From Mycobacterium sp. WUMAC-067 (GTDB taxonomy: Bacteria > Actinomycetota > Actinomycetes > Mycobacteriales > Mycobacteriaceae), in NCBI RefSeq assembly GCF_020217485.1, contig NZ_JAEKMI010000007.1:62001-126000 (forward strand): a stretch of 64,000 nt of DNA, in the 5' to 3' direction. Shown one piece after another: positions 59,937 to 64,000 of this stretch. A program made the translations under genes and the position numbers. The notes under the pieces were generated by a model. That model was not told where the DNA came from, made no database searches, and saw only the letters and a program-made list of their open reading frames with translations. Within the stretch, counting starts at the first letter, position 1. Each line of letters starts with the position of its first letter.

Positions 59937-62162
59937 CTACTCGGATGCTGCCGGCAATCGGAACGTGATATCGGCGGTGGTGCCGGTGGCCGCGGTCTCG
60001 AGTTCCATCGCATGGCTGAGCGCCCTGATCAGCGGCAAGCCGCGCCCACCGTTGACCGGGTTGGCGGCCGGCGTCTTCCACGACCCGTAATCGGTGATGC
60101 GGGTGTGCACTTCGCCGTCGCCAAGGCTGGCCTCGACCACCATGGCCCCGGCGACGAATCCCCGGTAGGCGTGCTCGACGCAATTGGTGCAGGCTTCGTT
60201 GACCACCAGCACGATGTCGGCGGCCAGCTCATCCGTGATGTGGGCGGCGCGCAGCCAGTCCGCGAGACGGTGCCTGATACGAACCAATTGGTCTGCGGTG
60301 GCGTCACTTTCGATGCGCAGCGGGGTCTGATGGTGGCGGTAGATCACCATCGCCACATCGTCGTCATAGCCGCCCTCCGGCGCCAGTTCACGAAGCATCT
60401 CATCGGCGACGGTGTCCAACGGCAATGACTTCGTCCGCGCCAGAAAGTCTGCCGCGCGGGCGATTCCGTCGTCGATCGACTCGTGTTTGCGTTCCACCAG
60501 CCCGTCGGTGAACAACATGAGGGTCGAGCCGGGCGGCAGCACCTGGGTGGTCTGCGGTCGCGGCGCATCGCGGCGGACCGCGAGCGGCACCGAAGCGGCG
60601 TCGGTCAACAGGGTCGTCGTACCGGGCTCGGGCCCGGTGAGCACGGCCGGCATGTGGCCGGCGTTGCTGTACTGCAGGACCCCGGTTTCGGTGTCCAGGA
60701 TCGCGAGAAAGACGGTGGTGCAGTAGGCATTCGGGATGAGCGACGCCGCCGAGTCGAGCTGATCGAGCAGCACCGCGGGCTCGGCGCCGTTGATCAACAG
60801 CGCTCGCGCGGAACTGCGCAGCTGCCCCATGATGGCCGCGGCCGGCAGGCCGCGGCCCACGCAGTCGCCGACGACGATGCCGATGCGGTGATCGCCGATG
60901 GGCAGCACGTCATACCAGTCACCGCCGATCTCCAGCGGCAGCACCGCGGGCTCGTAGCGCACCGTGAAACCCGGCGGGGGCTTGACGGGCGGCAGCATGG
61001 CGCGCTGCAACGTCAGCGACGTCTCGCGGGCATTCTCGAACTGACGGACGTGCTGCATGGCCAGACTGAGATGGCTGATCAGCACGGTGACCAGCAGGCG
61101 GTCTTCGCCGCTGACCCAGCGAGGCGTGCGCAGCTCCAGCCACAGCGCCAGGTCCCCGGTGCCGGAGAGCACCGCAACCAATCCCTGAGCCTTGCCGGGA
61201 TGATCGGGTGACTCAACGGTTTTCGCCGTCAGCGGTAATTGCTGACGCGCGTCGGTGAAGGTGTGACGCAACGTCGGATCCAGTTTGCGCCACGAAGTTG
61301 CCGAGGGCTCGCCCGCGGCGTGGACCGTCGGGTCGCCCTCGCCGCTGGGCCACATGACCGCGACCACGCGCTGCACGTCGATCGCCGCGCGGCACTCGTC
61401 GAGCGTGATCGACAGCAACTCGTCCACGCTCTTGGCCACCGCCACCGCCGTGGCCAGGCGCAAGACCGCACTCTCCCGCGCCGCAAAAGCGCGCTCCGCG
61501 GTGATGTCTCGAACGGTCCCGACGTAGGCGGCGCGGTCGCTGCCGGACTCCTTGACCGCGTTGATGCTCACCTTCACCCAGGCGAGATGCCCGTCGCCGT
61601 GGCGGATCGGCGTTTCGTAGTCGGCCCTGCCGTGGTCCAACACCCGGCCGATCTGTTCGGCCGCCGTCTTGGTGTCGACCAGCCACGGGTGCGGCCACCG
61701 ATAGGGCAAGCCCTCGCTCGGAAACCCGATGATGTCGATGAAGGCGCTGTTCACCTCGATCACGGAGCCCTCGTGGTCGGCGACGAAGAACCCCTCCTGC
61801 AGCGAATTCACCAGCGCGTTGCGGAACTTGTCGCGGTCGGCCAGCCCCTCGGCGCGAGCCCGCTGTTCCGCGTAACGCTTGTTGCCGTCGATGAAGCCGC
61901 GCATGGCCACGTCGAGCGGAACCATCAACTGCAGCAGGAACTCCAGCGCGATCGGCCCGTCGATGCGCACGTCCTTCGCGATTTCAAAGACCAGGCGGAC
62001 GTGGTTCTCGACGATTTCCAGCAGGCTGATTTGATCCTGTAGGGCCGTGCGGCCGAGCTCGTATCCGATCGACAGGCTGGCCTCGTCGCGGGTGTCCAGG
62101 TAGGCGCGCAACGCGGCGGCGTACTGCGCGTGGAAGCCGGCCGCGGAGACGTTGTCGCTCAT
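59937..62162 (-). CDS. RsbU-like PP2C phosphatase with PAS and RsbW-like kinase domains
   Basis: A 741-residue signalling protein. Order: an N-terminal helical region resembling the RsbT-binding domain of RsbU (YAAALRAYLDTRDEASLSIGYELGRTAL), a PAS domain (about 120-220, VNSLQEGFFVADHEGSVIEVNSAF), a GAF-like region, a SpoIIE/PP2C phosphatase (GGDWYDV, VGDCVGRGLPAA, LFTDGLVE, YDDDVAM), and a C-terminal histidine kinase-type ATPase like RsbW (NEACTNCVEHAY, GGRGLPLI). It would both remove and add phosphate in a sigma-factor switch. The ATG overlaps the stop of the RsbX-like gene (ATGA). Confidence 0.93.
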   Translation of the reverse strand: MSDNVSAAGFHAQYAAALRAYLDTRDEASLSIGYELGRTALQDQISLLEIVENHVRLVFEIAKDVRIDGPIALEFLLQLMVPLDVAMRGFIDGNKRYAEQRARAEGLADRDKFRNALVNSLQEGFFVADHEGSVIEVNSAFIDIIGFPSEGLPYRWPHPWLVDTKTAAEQIGRVLDHGRADYETPIRHGDGHLAWVKVSINAVKESGSDRAAYVGTVRDITAERAFAARESAVLRLATAVAVAKSVDELLSITLDECRAAIDVQRVVAVMWPSGEGDPTVHAAGEPSATSWRKLDPTLRHTFTDARQQLPLTAKTVESPDHPGKAQGLVAVLSGTGDLALWLELRTPRWVSGEDRLLVTVLISHLSLAMQHVRQFENARETSLTLQRAMLPPVKPPPGFTVRYEPAVLPLEIGGDWYDVLPIGDHRIGIVVGDCVGRGLPAAAIMGQLRSSARALLINGAEPAVLLDQLDSAASLIPNAYCTTVFLAILDTETGVLQYSNAGHMPAVLTGPEPGTTTLLTDAASVPLAVRRDAPRPQTTQVLPPGSTLMLFTDGLVERKHESIDDGIARAADFLARTKSLPLDTVADEMLRELAPEGGYDDDVAMVIYRHHQTPLRIESDATADQLVRIRHRLADWLRAAHITDELAADIVLVVNEACTNCVEHAYRGFVAGAMVVEASLGDGEVHTRITDYGSWKTPAANPVNGGRGLPLIRALSHAMELETAATGTTADITFRLPAASE

Positions 62163-62785
62163 GTCGAGGCCCCCCTGTGCCGCGCCGTCAGCACCATCGC
62201 GTCGTCGGATTCCTTGGCGTGCTTGCCGAGAATTTCTTCGGCGATGGCGACAGCATGGGCCGAGAAGTCGAGGTGCTCCAGGTAATCTTCCCCGATCCCG
62301 TCGGTGCTCATCACGAGCAGATCGCCGGGGCGGATCGAAACCGCCTGTGCCGGACGGATTTCCGGGATCCGGTAGCCGACGATGCCTCCGGTGAGACGGG
62401 CACTGGACCGGACCTGGATACCGCTGGGTGCCTTGGCCACCAGATCGGCGGTGACGTTGCCGACCCCCGTCCACTCCAGCGTGTTCGCGGCAAAATCGAC
62501 TCGCGCCAACGTCATTGCGACCCCCCTGGTCCCGGTGAGCAGCCGGTGGCAAAGCTCGATCAAAACTTCGAGCCGCTCGGAACTGTTGCGCTTGACCGCA
62601 TCGATCGCGCGCAGTGCAGCTTCCGCGGCAGCCGGCCCGTGGCCGAGGCCGTCCACCAGACCGAACAGCACGGCCTCACCGCCGATGTCGACTGCGATGC
62701 CCCGGTCGCCGGAGGTGTACTCGCTGGGCAAGGGCCGGCCCGCCCTCGCCCACTCGATGGGTCCGCAGCGGCCGCTTTCATGCAC
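62159..62785 (-). CDS. rsbX: RsbX-like PP2C phosphatase
   Basis: A 208-residue stand-alone PP2C-type phosphatase. VDGLGHGPAAAEAAL, GVGNVTADL, VMSTDGIG and SDDAMVLTARH carry the metal-binding aspartates. It matches RsbX, which resets the stressosome by removing phosphate from RsbS and RsbR. It overlaps the RsbT-like gene by 8 bases and the RsbU-like gene by 4, so the group is one operon. Confidence 0.88.
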   Translation of the reverse strand: MHESGRCGPIEWARAGRPLPSEYTSGDRGIAVDIGGEAVLFGLVDGLGHGPAAAEAALRAIDAVKRNSSERLEVLIELCHRLLTGTRGVAMTLARVDFAANTLEWTGVGNVTADLVAKAPSGIQVRSSARLTGGIVGYRIPEIRPAQAVSIRPGDLLVMSTDGIGEDYLEHLDFSAHAVAIAEEILGKHAKESDDAMVLTARHRGAST

Positions 62786-63191
62786 GGGGAGGGACCCATT
62801 TCCACATTTCGATGACGGTTCCCTGGCCGACCGTGGACTCGACGACCAACCGGTCCATCAGGCGGCGCGCGCCCGGCAGCCCCATCCCGAGCCCGCGTCC
62901 GGTCGAATATCCGTCTTCCATCGCGCGTTCGATGTCGGCGATGCCGGGCCCCTGGTCCTCGGCGCGCACCACCAATGCCTTGCGGCCCTCCCGGTCGGCC
63001 ACCCCGACCCGCACGGAGCCACGGCCGGCGTAGCTGGTGATGTTGCGGGCGATTTCCGAGATCGCCGTGGCGATCATCGTGACGTCGGTCAGGGAGAAGC
63101 CCAAATCAAGGGCGAGTTCGTGTCCCGCCTTGCGGGCTTCGACGATGTCGTCGGGATTGTCGATGGCGACGACGATATCAGCCGCCACCAT
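62778..63191 (-). CDS. rsbT: RsbT-like serine kinase / anti-sigma switch protein
   Basis: A 137-residue GHKL ATPase. N box ATAISEIARNITSYA, G1 box DQGPGI and G2 region GRGLGMGLPGARRLMD. In Bacillus RsbT phosphorylates RsbS and RsbR, leaves the stressosome and activates RsbU. The presence of an RsbU with a matching N-terminal region two genes downstream supports the same use. Overlaps the RsbS-like gene by 14 bases. Confidence 0.9.
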   Translation of the reverse strand: MVAADIVVAIDNPDDIVEARKAGHELALDLGFSLTDVTMIATAISEIARNITSYAGRGSVRVGVADREGRKALVVRAEDQGPGIADIERAMEDGYSTGRGLGMGLPGARRLMDRLVVESTVGQGTVIEMWKWVPPRA

Positions 63192-63567
63192 CGCGTCCGA
63201 TCGTCGGTTTCCGCTGTGCCAGTTGGCGATTCAGAAGGGACAGGCCCTCTTCGAGGTCCAGCGCGGTGTTCATGTCGTCGAACGCCAGGCCAAGCTGGAC
63301 CATCGCGAACGCCACCTCGGGCTGCAGGCCGACGATCACCGTGTCCGCGCCGCGCAGCCGGGTCATGTGCGCGATCGTGCGCAGCGACCGGGCCGCGAAG
63401 GAATCCATCACGTCGATGGCGGTGACGTCGACGATGATGCCCTGCGCGCGGAACCGGCTGACGCGCTCCATGAGGTCGTAGCGCAGCCGTTCGGCGTCGG
63501 AGTCCGAGAGCGCGGCCTGCACCGAGGCGATGAGGATCGAACCCTGTTTCAGGATCGGTACTGGCAT
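63178..63567 (-). CDS. rsbS: RsbS-like STAS domain stressosome protein
   Basis: A 129-residue single STAS domain protein: VPILKQGSILIASVQAALSD, and IIVDVTAIDVMDSFAARSL with the phosphorylated serine (Ser56) at the RsbS position. It would form the stressosome core with RsbR. Stop overlaps rsbT. It is 22 bases downstream of the rsbR stop. Confidence 0.92.
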   Translation of the reverse strand: MPVPILKQGSILIASVQAALSDSDAERLRYDLMERVSRFRAQGIIVDVTAIDVMDSFAARSLRTIAHMTRLRGADTVIVGLQPEVAFAMVQLGLAFDDMNTALDLEEGLSLLNRQLAQRKPTIGRDGGG

Positions 63568-63589
63568 GCGGCGCTCGCGTTCCTGACTG

Positions 63590-64000
63590 TCACCCGGTCT
63601 GCTCGCCGGTACGAGTCACCTCGTAGCCCAGCAGTCGCTCGGCTTCCTCGATACCGCCCTGCAGGTCGCCGACCGCGTTCATCTTCGACAGGTCCAGGCC
63701 GATCGTCACCAGCGTCAGCGCGATTTCGGAGGACAGGCCGGTGATGATCACGCTGGCACCCATCAGCCCCGACGCGTCGACCGTCTGCACCAGGTGGTTG
63801 GCCACCGTCGAGTCGATGGTCGGCACACCGGTGATGTCGATGACCACCACCTTCGCGCGGTTGGCGCGGATGGCGCGCAACAGCTGTTCGGTGACCTGGC
63901 GCGCGCGCTGGCTGTCCAGCACACCGATGATCGGAAGGATCAGCAACTGCTCACGCACCTGCAGCACCGGCGTCGAGAGCTCCCGGATCGCCTCCTGCTG
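63590..64000 (-). CDS. rsbR: RsbR-like STAS protein, C-terminal part
   Basis: The frame is open to the window edge, so the N-terminal sensor domain is missing; 136 residues remain. They begin QQEAIRELSTPVLQVREQLLILPIIGVLDSQRA, the standard linker and STAS start of RsbR. Of the two phosphosites known in Bacillus RsbR, one position reads Ser (TIDSTVANH) and the other keeps Thr (EIALTLV). It is the first gene of the rsbRSTX operon as seen here. Confidence 0.92.
   Translation of the reverse strand, partial: QQEAIRELSTPVLQVREQLLILPIIGVLDSQRARQVTEQLLRAIRANRAKVVVIDITGVPTIDSTVANHLVQTVDASGLMGASVIITGLSSEIALTLVTIGLDLSKMNAVGDLQGGIEEAERLLGYEVTRTGEQTG

Overview
The window is high-GC, tightly packed actinobacterial DNA and almost certainly comes from a slow-growing, non-tuberculous Mycobacterium. 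A M. avium complex-like species is plausible, but the species cannot be fixed from the sequence alone. The evidence is a long stretch in the same gene order as the M. tuberculosis Rv3731-Rv3688c interval, read here in reverse: ligC/PrimPol, SDR oxidoreductase and cutinase, lucA, tRNA-Ser and ffs, aspC, dnaZX, a methyltransferase/FAD-oxidase pair, a peptidoglycan amidase, ybaB, recR, gatD-murT, dnaQ, leuA, ask-asd, egtABCDE, glpK, the moxR2 locus and a YqeY-like gene. Rv names are comparisons from memory.

Layout. 1-4.1 kb: end of an alpha/beta hydrolase, a P450, a conserved hypothetical, a 13E12-type HNH protein and a DUF2834 membrane protein. 4.4-6.5 kb: divergent DNA ligase C and LigD-like polymerase. 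6.5-7.5 kb: mostly non-coding, with a 40-residue lipoprotein gene. 7.5-12 kb: a secreted GH172-type protein, then a P450 and a TetR regulator that share an almost identical palindromic operator. 12-17.4 kb: oxidoreductases, an intact cutinase, CsbD, an esterase and lucA. 17.5-29.6 kb: housekeeping genes for RNA, replication, repair, lipid and cell wall. 29.6-37.1 kb: leucine and aspartate-family synthesis, a GH183-type secreted protein, and His/Gly/Pro-rich membrane proteins. 37.3-44.9 kb: the full ergothioneine operon, with a methyltransferase and a second GCS2-type ligase beside it. 45-55.8 kb: glpK, PadR, and the MoxR-DUF58-DUF4350-DUF4129 membrane locus.

From 55.9 kb to the end the familiar order breaks. 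One strand carries an F420-type oxidoreductase, a small membrane protein, a DJ-1/PfpI protein, a HemK2-like methyltransferase and a CDGSH-type Fe-S protein. The other carries a haem-oxygenase-like diiron protein. Next to them is a stressosome and partner-switching cluster: RsbR (cut by the window edge), RsbS, RsbT, an RsbX-like phosphatase, and a large RsbU-like protein that joins an RsbU-N-like region, PAS, a phosphatase and an RsbW-like kinase domain. My main hypothesis is that this is a stress-sensing module next to its redox effector genes.

The strongest regulatory signals are a leucine leader peptide with mutually exclusive hairpins before leuA, the paired TetR operators, a PadR-type operator, an inverted repeat over the glpK start, and a hairpin that would mask the ribosome binding site of the small lipoprotein. 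No CRISPR array, intact insertion sequence or prophage was seen.
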